Positions 20,460 to 31,300 are shown, counted from the stretch's first letter. The stretch: 64,000 nt of DNA from Candidatus Tisiphia endosymbiont of Nedyus quadrimaculatus (GCF_964059235.1 NZ_OZ060452.1:1550001-1614000), one strand, 5' to 3'. Program-made: numbers and translations. The notes: a model not told the origin generated them from the sequence alone.

Positions 20460-23400
20460 TTATATTACGCTTCCAGTAATTGTTGCTTGTTTAGACTTAG
20501 GAGATGGCAAACGTTTTATATCGCTGTTAGATGGGCCATTTGGCATAACATGTTTAGATACACTATCCTTTATATCATTAATGGCCATTTCACTATTCTT
20601 GCTTTTAGTACTCTTTGCCACATAACTGGTTGCTTCTTGTCCTATTTTTCTAGCCTCACTTTGAACATCTTTTTTATATTCAGGTAATTTCGTCTTCTCG
20701 TCAAAACTAACCTGATCAAACGTAGCTTTACTAATTGCCTTGCTCTTAGAGCCTTCTGAAGTAAATTGTGCCTCAGTCAAATCCGTGCCTTTCATAGAAA
20801 TATCTTTAAATGTTAGCCCACTTATATCGCCAACAATTTTAACATTATCTAAAGTTATTTTATTATTTGCATGATTTTTATTATATTGATTAATTGCAGA
20901 CAAAAGAGTTTTTAAAGATTTTGCATCAATAGTTGCCCCTTCGAAACTAATTTTATCTTTAAAAATAGCTCCTTTAAAAGAGCAATTGCTAATTTCGCTA
21001 TTTTGCAAAGAGCGTTCTTTAAATATCGCATTATCAAAATTAAACCCATTAATTATAACATTTTCAGTAGGTATCGGATTTTCTTTGTCAAAAACCAAAC
21101 CTCTGAAATCTCTACTTATTAGAGAATATTCTACAGTTTTTGAGATTGTACCAATATCAGTGGCATCAGCTTGTTGTTGAAGTAACTCGCCTAAATCAAG
21201 TTTTCGTTCATCTATTTGCTGAGAACTCTGCTGAGAATTTTTATTAGAAAAACTAAAGTGAATTTCGCCTAAAGATTTGCTCCATTTTTGTCTACGGGTT
21301 CTCAGTGAGGTAAAACTTCTTTGTATTAGGAATCTAGCCCCTTCAACTAATGTTTTTGATACTATTCCTATTAATTTCTTGTCAGATAACAATTTGAATA
21401 TCCCGAACATAACCATGTTATAATTACCAGTCTTAAATTGTTCGGCTATATTTGTTAAATCTGGTATCTTTTTGCTGGCTAATTCAATAATTTCCTGACC
21501 TTTTACTTTTAAATTCCTACCTACAACTGTTGTATTGAGAAATTCATCAACTACAGAACCAAATCGCTCAGCATTCTTGCCAAGAAAATTTGGAATATCT
21601 TTATCAATTATTTTCCTCACATCTACATTTTCTGGTTTATTTATAAAATCTAAAATAGAATCTGCTACTGTAATAGCTTGAGCAATTTTCTCTTGTTCAG
21701 GACTATTTACTAGGTCCTGAATTTTAGTAATAATAGTTGTTACCCCCTCTTTATCTTTTAAAGTAGCATTAACCAAATCAGCTGCTATTGGTAATATTTG
21801 TGGGACAGTATCAATAGCTAACTCAGCCATCTTTAATACTAGCTCAGGTTTAACTCCAGCAGGATCTAGGCTAGCTTTAATCTCTTTTTGCTCAGTTACA
21901 TTTTTTGTAACTGTTAAAATAGTATCTTTATTTTGTTGTAAATAAGCAGGGATACTCTTAGTTAATAGAGGAGTAATATTTTGAGCAATCCTACCTACAT
22001 CATCAATGATATTAGACAAAATTCCTAGCGTAGCTTCATTGCTAGCTTCATTTTGGTACTTAGCTAAATTACTATTAATTCTAACTAGCTCTGGCACTGT
22101 ACTAAGACCCCCTGACACTATATCGACAATTAATGGTACTGTAGCATCTATCAATTCTTGTGGTACACCATATCTTGCAATTTGGGGATTATTATTGCTA
22201 ATATTATTAACTATAGCCTTGATAGTTTCTGTATTTGCTCTAAGTAAATTTGGCAAATCCTCCTTTATATTTTGCTGGACATCTGCATTTTCAAGTAATC
22301 CTACAAATTGTTTAATTAGTCTTTCTGTAGCTTGATCTTTTAACTCAATATCACCAGTTTCCTGATTTATTGTTTGTATATCTTGATAGAGTTCCTTTAT
22401 TTGCTCTAGACTTACCGCTTTCATGGTATTTTGTAGCACATCAATAGCTAGAGGAATTACCTTCCCATAAAATTCAGGACTCACATTAGCTAGAATTGGA
22501 ACAATAGGTGATACTACTACTTTATAAATATCCTCCTTCTCTAAATTTTGAGTATTGCTTTGAGCTAAAGATTTAGCATTACTCTTTAGTGTTTCAAGCA
22601 ATTTTGGCAGAACTTGAACAGCAATATTGGCAATCTCTGTTTTATTTTTTGCTAAAACATCCGGTAATTTCTCCTTTAGTGTTGTTAAGGTTGCATCTTG
22701 TAACAAAATATTAGGTAACTGTTTTACAATAGCAAGTTTTTTAGCTCCACCTTGTTTATCTAGGTGACTTACTTCCGAAATAGTTTTAGCCTCTCGCACT
22801 TTATCATCAGTATTATCCAATATAACTGGCTTTAAAGCTTCATATATATTACTAACCCCTTCATGGTTTGCTAAAACGTTACCAATAAGTTCTGAAAGCA
22901 CAGGTACTACTTCCGGTAATAATTCTTTTCCAATTCCCAAGCTACTAAGCGTTCCCTGCAGTTCTGTATTGGATTCAATGATTATTTGCAATGCTTTTGC
23001 TATATTTTCTCCATCATTAATTAAGAATTTAGATAGTATATCATTGTTTATGAGTACACTAAGATCTATTTTATCTAATATTGTACCAAGTAAATCTTTT
23101 TTTACTTGAGGGTCATCAGATAAAGCTCTATCGGCAGTTAGCTGCACAATATCTATAATATTTTCAGGGTTTTTAAGTATCTCAACAACGGTATTTTTGA
23201 CAATAGGTAATAATTGACTATTTATATATTTTTCATCAAAACCAGCTTTCTTTAATTCTTGTAATAAAATAGCCCTATCATACTTGGCTTGTAGAGACTT
23301 TAAAGAATCAATTTTTTCTTCTAATTCTTTAATTTTAGATTCTTTTCTTGTTGTCAACAATTTTAGCTCTTGTAATTCTTTGTCTAGTTCCGGTAATTTC

Positions 23401-24362
23401 TGTATATCATCTTTTTTAGAGTTAAAATCTTTTTGTATCTCATCTATTTTCTCCAACTCTTTTAATGCAATCTTGGTAAGAATTGGAGCAAGATTTTCCA
23501 CTAGTCCATTAATTATTTCGACATTTTGAGCAAGAAATGTTTTTGTATCAGGATCCTGCAATAATTTTATAAAGAAAGGAGAGTTAGATGGATCATATTT
23601 TTCTTCACCATTTAATATTTTCTGTAATTTCTCTATTTCCTTAGCATAAAACCCCCCTGAAGTTATAACACCAACAGTTGTTTTAGCATGACTTACTGCA
23701 AATTGTATACCCTCTATGGCAGCTTTAAATGCCTGACCTTTAGCAATACCTTTTTCTTTTGTTCGTGGCTCTGCTAAAGGAGATAATATTTTCTCTAAAT
23801 GAGTTTGATCTTTTAAAATATCGCTACATATTTTAAAAAATTTTTCTTTTTCTTCTTGATAGGAAAGTTCTCGCTTTTGCTGTTGCTTTATCTCCTTTTT
23901 TTCTTGCTTTTGCTGTTGTTCTTGTTGCTTTTGTTCCTGTTTTATCTCCTTTTCTGCTTGGAGTTTGTCATGTGAGTTAACTAATTTGTTATAATCCTCT
24001 ATCTCTTTGTTGCATGCATTAAGTTTTTTTTCCCATGACTTCAGTTCTTCTCTTGTCTTTTTTTCTTTAGGTTCTTGCCTTGCTACTGCAATTAACTCTT
24101 TATAGCTAGTAATTTCTGCTAATAAACCCGCTTGCCTTTGCTCAACTAATTTTTTATATTCCTCTATTTTTTTTATCTTTCTTTCTATTTTTGCTGATTG
24201 TTTGGCAATTTTTTCTTTATCTTTGAGGTTCTTTATATCTAATATTGCTTTTTCTTTTTTATAAATATTTTCTTGTAGATTTTTCAAAGTATGATTAGCC
24301 GATTTAAAAACTTGCTTAACGGCTTTAGTAAAAGTTGATACCTTATCATCTGTTTTACTCAT
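20460..24362 (-). CDS. Very large coiled-coil, helical-repeat and pentapeptide-like protein; effector candidate
   Basis: This is a 1300-residue protein without signal peptide, not recognised as a named family. Residues 1-190 are a Lys/Glu/Gln-rich coiled coil (QEQKQQEQQQKQEKKEIKQQ). Residues about 240-1010 contain an irregular helical repeat with recurring N-x-x-x-I and P-x-L positions, as in LPDVLAKNKTEIANIAVQVL, LPNLLRANTETIKAIVNNIS and IPAYLQQNKDTILTVTKNV. Residues about 1110-1240 look like pentapeptide repeats (FNFDNAIFKERSLQNSEISN, CSFKGAIFKDKISFEGATID, MKGTDLTEAQF). The size and eukaryote-like modules fit a secreted host-interaction protein, but no secretion signal is demonstrated. IS256 copy 1 ends 134 bp downstream; hairpin copy C lies 38 bp upstream. 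Confidence 0.75.
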   Translation of the reverse strand: MSKTDDKVSTFTKAVKQVFKSANHTLKNLQENIYKKEKAILDIKNLKDKEKIAKQSAKIERKIKKIEEYKKLVEQRQAGLLAEITSYKELIAVARQEPKEKKTREELKSWEKKLNACNKEIEDYNKLVNSHDKLQAEKEIKQEQKQQEQQQKQEKKEIKQQQKRELSYQEEKEKFFKICSDILKDQTHLEKILSPLAEPRTKEKGIAKGQAFKAAIEGIQFAVSHAKTTVGVITSGGFYAKEIEKLQKILNGEEKYDPSNSPFFIKLLQDPDTKTFLAQNVEIINGLVENLAPILTKIALKELEKIDEIQKDFNSKKDDIQKLPELDKELQELKLLTTRKESKIKELEEKIDSLKSLQAKYDRAILLQELKKAGFDEKYINSQLLPIVKNTVVEILKNPENIIDIVQLTADRALSDDPQVKKDLLGTILDKIDLSVLINNDILSKFLINDGENIAKALQIIIESNTELQGTLSSLGIGKELLPEVVPVLSELIGNVLANHEGVSNIYEALKPVILDNTDDKVREAKTISEVSHLDKQGGAKKLAIVKQLPNILLQDATLTTLKEKLPDVLAKNKTEIANIAVQVLPKLLETLKSNAKSLAQSNTQNLEKEDIYKVVVSPIVPILANVSPEFYGKVIPLAIDVLQNTMKAVSLEQIKELYQDIQTINQETGDIELKDQATERLIKQFVGLLENADVQQNIKEDLPNLLRANTETIKAIVNNISNNNPQIARYGVPQELIDATVPLIVDIVSGGLSTVPELVRINSNLAKYQNEASNEATLGILSNIIDDVGRIAQNITPLLTKSIPAYLQQNKDTILTVTKNVTEQKEIKASLDPAGVKPELVLKMAELAIDTVPQILPIAADLVNATLKDKEGVTTIITKIQDLVNSPEQEKIAQAITVADSILDFINKPENVDVRKIIDKDIPNFLGKNAERFGSVVDEFLNTTVVGRNLKVKGQEIIELASKKIPDLTNIAEQFKTGNYNMVMFGIFKLLSDKKLIGIVSKTLVEGARFLIQRSFTSLRTRRQKWSKSLGEIHFSFSNKNSQQSSQQIDERKLDLGELLQQQADATDIGTISKTVEYSLISRDFRGLVFDKENPIPTENVIINGFNFDNAIFKERSLQNSEISNCSFKGAIFKDKISFEGATIDAKSLKTLLSAINQYNKNHANNKITLDNVKIVGDISGLTFKDISMKGTDLTEAQFTSEGSKSKAISKATFDQVSFDEKTKLPEYKKDVQSEARKIGQEATSYVAKSTKSKNSEMAINDIKDSVSKHVMPNGPSNSDIKRLPSPKSKQATITGSVI

Positions 24363-24400
24363 ATCTAATTCTCCTTTATTATAGTTAACCTGAGAAACGC

Positions 24401-24597
24401 GAATTCGGGATAAGAATTAGTTAATTCTTATCCCGAATGGGCTTTAATATAAGGAAAAATGCATTCTTAAAGCGGTTTTGCGAATGCATTTTAAACCTTT
24501 CTAAAGCTAAAAACATGATTTTAATTTTTTAAAATCATGTTTTTAGCGAAATATTAATTTAACAATCAGATGCAGAGCCGTCTCAAATCTGATTGTT
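24401..24597 (-). repeat. Four-hairpin repeat module, copy C
   Basis: This is the reverse of copies A and B: GAATTCGGGATAAGAATT hairpin first, then GCATTCTTAAAGCGG, the ATGATTTTAA stem, and the CAATCAGATG...CATTTGATTG-type stem last. An extra hairpin of the GAGATAAGAATT/AATTCTTATCCCG type follows at 24611-24652. The module lies just upstream of the 1300-residue gene. Confidence 0.85.
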
Positions 24598-24716
24598 TCT
24601 ATAATTTTACCGAATTTGAGATAAGAATTGGTAAATTCTTATCCCGAACGGGGATGAGAAGGTTTTAGCCATATGTTAATCTTAGCTTAGCTAAAAGCGA
24701 TGTCCCTGCACCTTCG

Positions 24717-24806
24717 GATGTCACCCCTGCGTAGACAGGGGTCTAAGAAAATAGCATAGAAGACTATTTAATACCTTTAGACCCCTGCTTTCGCAGGGGT
24801 GACATC
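24717..24806. repeat. GTCACCCCTGC-type palindromic element
   Basis: GATGTCACCCCTGCGTAGAC on the left and CTTTCGCAGGGGTGACATC on the right form the ends of a 90-bp inverted repeat with TAGACCCCTG near the centre. It belongs to the same family as elements at 33410-33525, 38904-39015, 41004-41090, 43846-43930, 56819-56915 and within addB. Confidence 0.75.
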
Positions 24807-25019
24807 ACCACAACTGTCGAAAGTTCGAAGGTAGAGCGGGTTTTAGAGGATTTTCATAAGTAAAAAAGTAGATATAATCAAGTATTAGTTAAAAGATACA
24901 CCAACTAATATAATTTACCTTGCTCATTGATAAGGAATTTATTAAAGATATTATACTTTTTTATTCACGAAATCTCTCTAAAACCCGCTCTACCTTCAAA
25001 CTTTCGACAGTTGTAGTGA
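24805..25019. repeat. MITE-like element with 44-bp terminal inverted repeats
   Basis: The left end 24805-24848 and right end 24976-25019 are inverted copies with two mismatches (cores ACAACTGTCGAAAGTT and GGTAGAGCGGGTTTTAGAG). The 127-bp interior is AT-rich, has no open frame, and holds a weaker inverted pair (TAAGTAAAAAAGTA / TATACTTTTTTA). The rest of 25020-25115 contains CCCACGCGG and ACGGGAATGACATC fragments of other repeats; nothing else is seen. Confidence 0.8.
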
Positions 25020-25115
25020 CATCACCCACGCGGAAATGATGTACTAGTGATCCACGCGGGCAATGCCTACACGGGAATGACATCAATTCTATCACCATTA
25101 CCTTAGCTAAAAGAA

Positions 25116-26708
25116 TTAATTCGTAATACCCCCATTATCCGAACGAAAAGTTAAGTTTGGAATATTATAGTAGTGAACTAAAAACCTACTGACAAAAGCA
25201 CCTGCAATTACCGTAATAATAAAGTATTTTATTGTACTATAATGAGGATTATAAGCATAAGCATCTAATAATATACTAAAGATCCCACCCCATAATATGA
25301 ATATTTCAAAATTAACTTCTCTAGGTATATACTCCATATTCTTGTCATGCTTACAAATTAAATTCCGCAGTATTATACCAGCACTAGAAGTCAAACACGC
25401 AAAACATGGCCCCCAAAACTCTAACGGTTCAATTCTTTGTACAATTACGGCTACAACGCCAATTATCATAAAGGATGCTTGCCCTAAAGAATCACAAATA
25501 ACAAGAGTATTACTCCATATTTTTTGGATAAAACTATCCTCATATAACTGCTTATTGTAATAAGCTAGCAGTTTAACGGTAAAGAAGCCAACAAGTACCG
25601 TTATAAAAACACGGAAAGTATAATATGGAGTCAAAAGAAGATTTATATTATCACCCTGGTGTACTATTACAATATCGAGTAAAATACATCCTAATAGAGA
25701 TGGTAACATCGCTAATACAAAAGTACCAAACAACGTGGCATTTGTTTTAGAGGATATAGTGATAGCAGAAATTGCGAATGCTATACTCCCTATAACTCCA
25801 ATAATATAACACCATTCTGAATCAATAGATTTTGGCAATAAAATATGATATATATAGCTTTTAACGATTTTTTTATATTCATCGCTATTGACAAATTCTT
25901 CAATTGAATCGTTAAACCGTGCGACTACGTTAGGAGATACAGTTTTCTTACTGAACATTAAATGTACAGGGGTTTTAATACCAGTAGGGATTTCCTCTAT
26001 TTGATCTTTTTTAATATAGTTTAATGAAAGAGCTACCCCTGAAATTCTGTCAGCAAGAAACCCATCAATTTCATTACGTAGCAGCCCATTAAATAACTCT
26101 AGATTACTTCCATATTTAATTATAATATCGTTATTACTCCCCTGATTTAGGTAGTCAGTCGTTCTTGCATCACCATAAAGAGCTTTTTTAGTTATACCAA
26201 GACGGAAATTTAGTAAACGTATCTGAGCTAAAAATTCATTTATATTACTAAAACTCAAATGTTTTTTTGCTGAACGTAAAGTAAATAAGGAAATTTCTTC
26301 AAATCGATATGGAAGAGAAAAATTGGCAAAGACTGCTCGCTCAACAGTATAAGCAGCTCCTGCCACCATATCACTTTCACCCTGCCCTATATTTGATATT
26401 GCTCGCTCCCACACAGAATCAGTATATTGTACGCCAATGCTAATTTTGCTACTAATACTATTGATTAATTCAATATCTAAGCCAGTAACACAATAGTGAC
26501 CATTTTGAGCTATATGACTAAATTGGTAGGGTTCTAGTGGATACCAATCAACAAGCAGATTATCTTTATCAGACACTTCTTCAGTACATTGAGTAAAATA
26601 TTTGTCCTGAATATTAGATAGTTGATTACTACTGCCCTCAGGATTAGCAAAAGTAAAAAAGTTTTGCACAATAATAATAATCGGGATGATACTTTTAAGT
26701 ACTTGCAT
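25116..26708 (-). CDS. Fusion of periplasmic amino-acid-type binding domain and TRIC-like (UPF0126) membrane domain
   Basis: This 530-residue protein has a signal peptide (VLKSIIPIIIIVQNFFTFA). Residues about 45-290 resemble the family 3 solute-binding fold: LVDWYPLEPYQF, GLDIELINSISSKI, GESDMVAGAAYTVERAVFAN, FSLPYRFEEISLF, then a second lobe and a C-terminal NDSIEEFVNSDEYKKIVKSY. Residues about 300-520 hold seven hydrophobic helices. Pairs such as FGTFVLAMLPSLLGCILLDI and CDSLGQASFMIIGVVAV with CLTSSAGIILRNLI resemble the two halves of UPF0126/TRIC cation channel proteins. The expected layout is a periplasmic receptor on a membrane channel. Ligand and transport role are unknown. Confidence 0.7.
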   Translation of the reverse strand: MQVLKSIIPIIIIVQNFFTFANPEGSSNQLSNIQDKYFTQCTEEVSDKDNLLVDWYPLEPYQFSHIAQNGHYCVTGLDIELINSISSKISIGVQYTDSVWERAISNIGQGESDMVAGAAYTVERAVFANFSLPYRFEEISLFTLRSAKKHLSFSNINEFLAQIRLLNFRLGITKKALYGDARTTDYLNQGSNNDIIIKYGSNLELFNGLLRNEIDGFLADRISGVALSLNYIKKDQIEEIPTGIKTPVHLMFSKKTVSPNVVARFNDSIEEFVNSDEYKKIVKSYIYHILLPKSIDSEWCYIIGVIGSIAFAISAITISSKTNATLFGTFVLAMLPSLLGCILLDIVIVHQGDNINLLLTPYYTFRVFITVLVGFFTVKLLAYYNKQLYEDSFIQKIWSNTLVICDSLGQASFMIIGVVAVIVQRIEPLEFWGPCFACLTSSAGIILRNLICKHDKNMEYIPREVNFEIFILWGGIFSILLDAYAYNPHYSTIKYFIITVIAGAFVSRFLVHYYNIPNLTFRSDNGGITN

Positions 26709-26734
26709 TTTGCATTAGTTCTCCTAATTAAGGT

Positions 26735-28084
26735 CTATTCCAAGTTTTTGCAGCATACATTAATATCACCGTCAAAGAACTTAATATTAAATTCTTGTTT
26801 TTTGCTTGCAACAACTTTTGATGTTATAAATTCTCCATCTTCTGATTTAATTACCGTAAAACCACGTTTTAGTACAGTTTTATAATCTAGACTTGTAAGT
26901 AGCAAATTATTTAAATTTAATTGATGCTCATAATTTTTTAACTTAGTGCTAATAGATTTTAGCATATAATTAGATTGATGCACTAATTCTAACGACTGAT
27001 AATTAACTATTTTTAGAGGATTTAATATTTCTATATTAAGTGAGTCAAGTTTTGCCACTTTAAATCTGAGTAAGTTAGGCAAAGAATCTGTTAATCTAAA
27101 ACTGAGTTCATCAAGAAGTTGTTGATTATAGTCTATATAAGTAGTTATACTCCTAAAAATATCAGTATTGGAGTTAACGGCTTGCTGTTCGTATTTAACT
27201 AGCTGATTAATACGACTGCGTAATGCATCATAATACGAACTGATTGTATAATGTAGATTAGAAAGCACAGGTACAGCAAATTCAGCTGCAGCAGTTGGTG
27301 TGGGAGCTCGCCTATCAGCTACTAAATCGATTAAAGTATTATCTACTTCATGTCCAACTGCAGAAATAATAGGAATAGCTGAATTAAATACGCTCCGTAC
27401 TACTACCTCTTCATTGAAAGCCCACAGATCTTCTATAGACCCCCCTCCTCTTGCAACAATTATAACATCGGGTTTTATATCTTTATCTAATTCATTAAAT
27501 CCTGAAATAGCACTAGCAATTTCACTTGCAGCATTTTCGCCTTGAACAGTAACTGGCCATATTAGTATATGAGATGGACAGCGGTCATTAATACGGTGTA
27601 TAATGTCCTTAATTACCGCCCCAGTCATTGATGTAACCACCCCAATCTTATTAGGCAGAAAAGGTAGTGGCTTTTTTGGTTTATTGAATATACCTTCTTG
27701 TGCTAATCTCTCTTGCCGCTCCTTGAGAATTTGCATGATAGCACCAAGACCTGCGGGTTCGAGGACTTCTACCGATAGCTGATATCGTGAATTTCCTGCA
27801 TACCCAGAGAGCTTACCTCTAGCTACCACTTCCATACCATCAATTGGTACAAACTTAATTTTTGTAAGTACAGGACGCCAACAAGTACAGGCTAGAATAG
27901 CTGTATTTTCTTTAAGATTAAAGTAACCATGACCAGAAGTTGCTATCTTAAGACCAGAGATTTCTCCCTTTACTCTAATATAACCAAAATTATTCTCTAG
28001 CAACTCCTTGATTTTACTAGAAATTTCGGTAACTGAGAATTCCTGATCTACTAGATTAGTAATAAAACTATCTTCTTCTAACAT
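26735..28084 (-). CDS. xseA: Exodeoxyribonuclease VII large subunit
   Basis: XseA is the catalytic subunit of exonuclease VII, which degrades single-stranded DNA. The 449 residues contain the N-terminal OB-fold ([29 protein letters not shown]) and the catalytic core with [40 protein letters not shown] and [20 protein letters not shown], followed by [13 protein letters not shown]-terminal coiled coil follows. The partner XseB is encoded 15 kb away at 43382. It is probably monocistronic or follows an upstream repeat-containing gap. Confidence 0.96.
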   Translation of the reverse strand: MLEEDSFITNLVDQEFSVTEISSKIKELLENNFGYIRVKGEISGLKIATSGHGYFNLKENTAILACTCWRPVLTKIKFVPIDGMEVVARGKLSGYAGNSRYQLSVEVLEPAGLGAIMQILKERQERLAQEGIFNKPKKPLPFLPNKIGVVTSMTGAVIKDIIHRINDRCPSHILIWPVTVQGENAASEIASAISGFNELDKDIKPDVIIVARGGGSIEDLWAFNEEVVVRSVFNSAIPIISAVGHEVDNTLIDLVADRRAPTPTAAAEFAVPVLSNLHYTISSYYDALRSRINQLVKYEQQAVNSNTDIFRSITTYIDYNQQLLDELSFRLTDSLPNLLRFKVAKLDSLNIEILNPLKIVNYQSLELVHQSNYMLKSISTKLKNYEHQLNLNNLLLTSLDYKTVLKRGFTVIKSEDGEFITSKVVASKKQEFNIKFFDGDINVCCKNLE

Positions 28085-28179
28085 AATGATACACTGATTT
28101 GGATAGTGGATTTTGAAAATGATTTTATATAAGCACTTTAAACTAATAAATTCAAGAACAAATAGACAATTAGTAGTAT

Positions 28180-28343
28180 TATAACCTCAAATATTGATGT
28201 AAGACATCGGTTTAATAGCCTAGGGTATTATGCCACAACTATTGAAAGTTAAAAACCCGTCATTGCGAGACCACATAGTGGTCGTGGCAATCCACATTAA
28301 TTAGATTGCTTCGTCGCTACTAAAGTAGCTCCTCGCAATGACG
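28180..28343. repeat. Two adjoining palindromic elements between addB and xseA
   Basis: ATAACCTCAAATATTGATGT, then AAGACATCGGTTTAATAGCC, match the element ends at 14111 and 56978. They run into CCACAACTATTGAAAGTT (the end motif of the MITE at 24805) and then a CGTCATTGCGAG...CTCGCAATGACG palindrome (28258-28343). This looks like insertion of one element within another. Confidence 0.7.
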
Positions 28344-28357
28344 CCGGGCTATTTTCT

Positions 28358-31300
28358 TCATAAATCTCTCCTTGCCAAATGTGCATAATCGTCATACTTT
28401 AGTAAATCAATATCATATGGAAAGTTTTTATTCGTTACATAATATTCTAGTACTCGCATCATCCCCTGTTTATGACGATCTAAATCTTCTTTCGTTAAGT
28501 CTATTTCCAAAGTTTGGATTATTGGCTTCGAGCTAGAAATTTTTACATAAGTAACCTGTTTAACACTATGAACTTTTATAGCAAAACCACCTTCCTGTAA
28601 CATTAAGCCTTCAATGATTAGCTGCGGAGATAATCCGGCTTCTACATCTTTTTTACTCGGTAAGCTACCAGTCTTATAATCGATAATGACAGCTGCCCCA
28701 AGCTCATCTACCTCAATTCTATCAGCAACTCCAATTATTGTTAATTCTTGCCCTCCAATATTTAGCAAAATTTCTCCTCTGCATTCTGAGTAAATATATT
28801 GGAAATCACTTCTGCGTTTTTCATCAAACTCAATAAAAGACTCAGCAATAGGAATAAATTTTATTTGCCAAATTTTTTGTGTATAGACCGGCAAAATAGT
28901 ATTCTGTAAAATATTATTACTAATCTCCAATATTAATCCAACTTTGTTATTTTCTAACTTATCATAATTTTTAGAATATTGTTCTAAGACCTTATGAACA
29001 AAACTACCAAATTCAGATATTTTAGGCTCCTGCCCTATCATATCCTTGCTTCTCAAATTCAAAATCTTCTTAGCATAGAAACTATAAGGATTCCGTACTA
29101 ACATTTCTATATCAGTAACTGAGATCACTTCAGGAAAAATTGGACTATATACATAACCACTATGATTATGGCTAACCCGATTAGTATTTTTGACGTCATT
29201 GCGGGGAGGCACGAAGCCCGAACGAAACAATCCATTTCTATTCACTTCCCTAGATTGCTTCGTCTCTACTAAAGTAGCTCCTCGCAATGACGAACTAATG
29301 TTAGTCGGATTAGCTATAATTGACTCAACCATATTAACATTATTTGGTACATCCACTAAGTCACTTTCTGATAAATATGTTAAATAATTTTCTGAAATCA
29401 AACTTTTCTGTAAAATAAATTGCAATTTTAGTAATAAATTTGATGGTAATAAACCTGATTTACCATCTTGTCTTTTTGACCTAGTAATTATCACTTGAGC
29501 ATTATGCAGAAATAAATAGAAATAATATTGATGTATGGTATATCCAGTAGCAATATGTAATTTTTTTAGCGTCTGCTCATTAATCCACTGATTCACAGCT
29601 GATGACGAAGCTAAACTCCCTTGATTAAAGTCGGCTAAAATTACTAGGTCAAATTTAAGTAACATTAAATCTTCAGCTTTACCAATAATTATATTTTTAG
29701 AATAATTATTATGGGCAAAATACTTACAACTAAACATTAAAGATTTAAGTAGCTCTGGAAACCATTTTTTATTATTTAATGTTAGATTACAATTATTTTT
29801 TATTAAGCTAGATAGAAAAGTTGATAGTTCAGCAGCCGACTGTTCATACCAAATATTTGGATAAAGTTTTTCAGCAATCTTAATCGAGGATTTTAATATT
29901 TTAACAAAACTACTACCACTATTTGTATAAAGTAAGTTTATTAGCTTCTTACACCACTTTATTAATACATCATCATTGGTTTTTTCTACTAAAGACAGCA
30001 TCTGACTGGGTTGCCGTATAAAACGGTTCTTACCGCTCATTAATAGTTCTAATTTTGGTACTAATTTACAATTAATAAAAGGATTCTTTAATAGTAAGAA
30101 TAACTTTTTTATATCAAAATCATTACATAATATTTCACTAACAGAAATTATTAGAGAACTAACCAGCGTTTTTGTTAAACTATCACCTAGTAAATCTTGA
30201 AATTCTAAGGAATATTTGGTCAAAGAATTACAGTAAAAACTCTTGCTTGTTTGATTATTAACAATAATAGCTATCTTCTTATCACTATACTGTTTGCAGA
30301 TTAGGCTTATTTGTTCTGCTTCTTGAAAAATATCCTCAAGCTCAAAATATTTTAGTAGACCAATGTCATCCCTGCTTCCTTCAATGTCATCCCTGCTTCC
30401 TTCAATGTCATCCCTGTTTCCCCTTATGTCATTCCCGTTTCCCCTTATGTCATTCCCGTTTCCCCTTATGTCATTCCCGCGTAGGCGGGAATCTAGAATA
30501 TCTAAAGCACCCTTCCTGTCTACTTCTTTAGATTCCTGCCTTCGCAGGAATGACATAAAGGGAAACAGGGATGACATCTGTTTAGATTCCTGCCTCAGCT
30601 CGAATGACATCTTTTTTGTTATAACGCCGCAGTTTAAATGACCCTGCTTAGCAAGTGTTAAATCTTTATCCTCAAAAATTATCTGATCTAGAATAGAATG
30701 ATGTTGTTGCTCATTACCTAAAGGCTGAAAATCTAATAAATCTTTATTTAGAATTGTCAGTAATTTTTTTAAGCTATATAAATAATCTTCTTCAGGCTTA
30801 TCATATTCTAATAGAGATCTATTACTAATAGGTGGTAAAATTATAAAACCACACGGTGAATTAGCAACATTCTTTAAGAAATTCCATGATATAAGATTGT
30901 GACCTATGATACCCGCTACTATTAAATTGGTATCAGCTCTTTTCAACCTTGCTACCTCTGCTTCCATCATAGTTATTTGATAATTTACACGATCTAGCAA
31001 TCCTAACAATTCTATCTGTTTCTTCCATTGCTGATGGGTATATTTAAGAAATTCATAAATAACATTCCAATGTTTTGATGGATTCATTTTTTCTATTTCA
31101 TTTACAGAATCTATCGATAAATTATTACAAGCTAGCTGATAAAATAACTCAGCTATTGTTGAACAAAACTGTAAAGATTGTGTTATACTGAATTGTAGCT
31201 TAGGGTAATTATGGATGATTTCTGCTAATATAATTCTCTCTTGCAAAAACGTCATAGGCTCTAGCGTTATAGGTTCTAGATTTTCTGATGTAATACCAAA

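Noticed and set aside
20361..20687. Plus-strand 108-residue frame beside IS256 copy 1
   Set aside because: It mostly overlaps the end of the 1300-residue gene in antisense, is rich in Phe, Ser and Leu, and has no recognisable features.
30363..30467. Regularly spaced short repeats as a CRISPR array
   Set aside because: The units are contiguous 21-bp tandem copies without spacers, lie inside the addB frame, and no cas genes are present.
30363..30641. A 92-residue plus-strand frame made of MSSLLPS repeats
   Set aside because: It is the antisense shadow of the repeat insert in addB.
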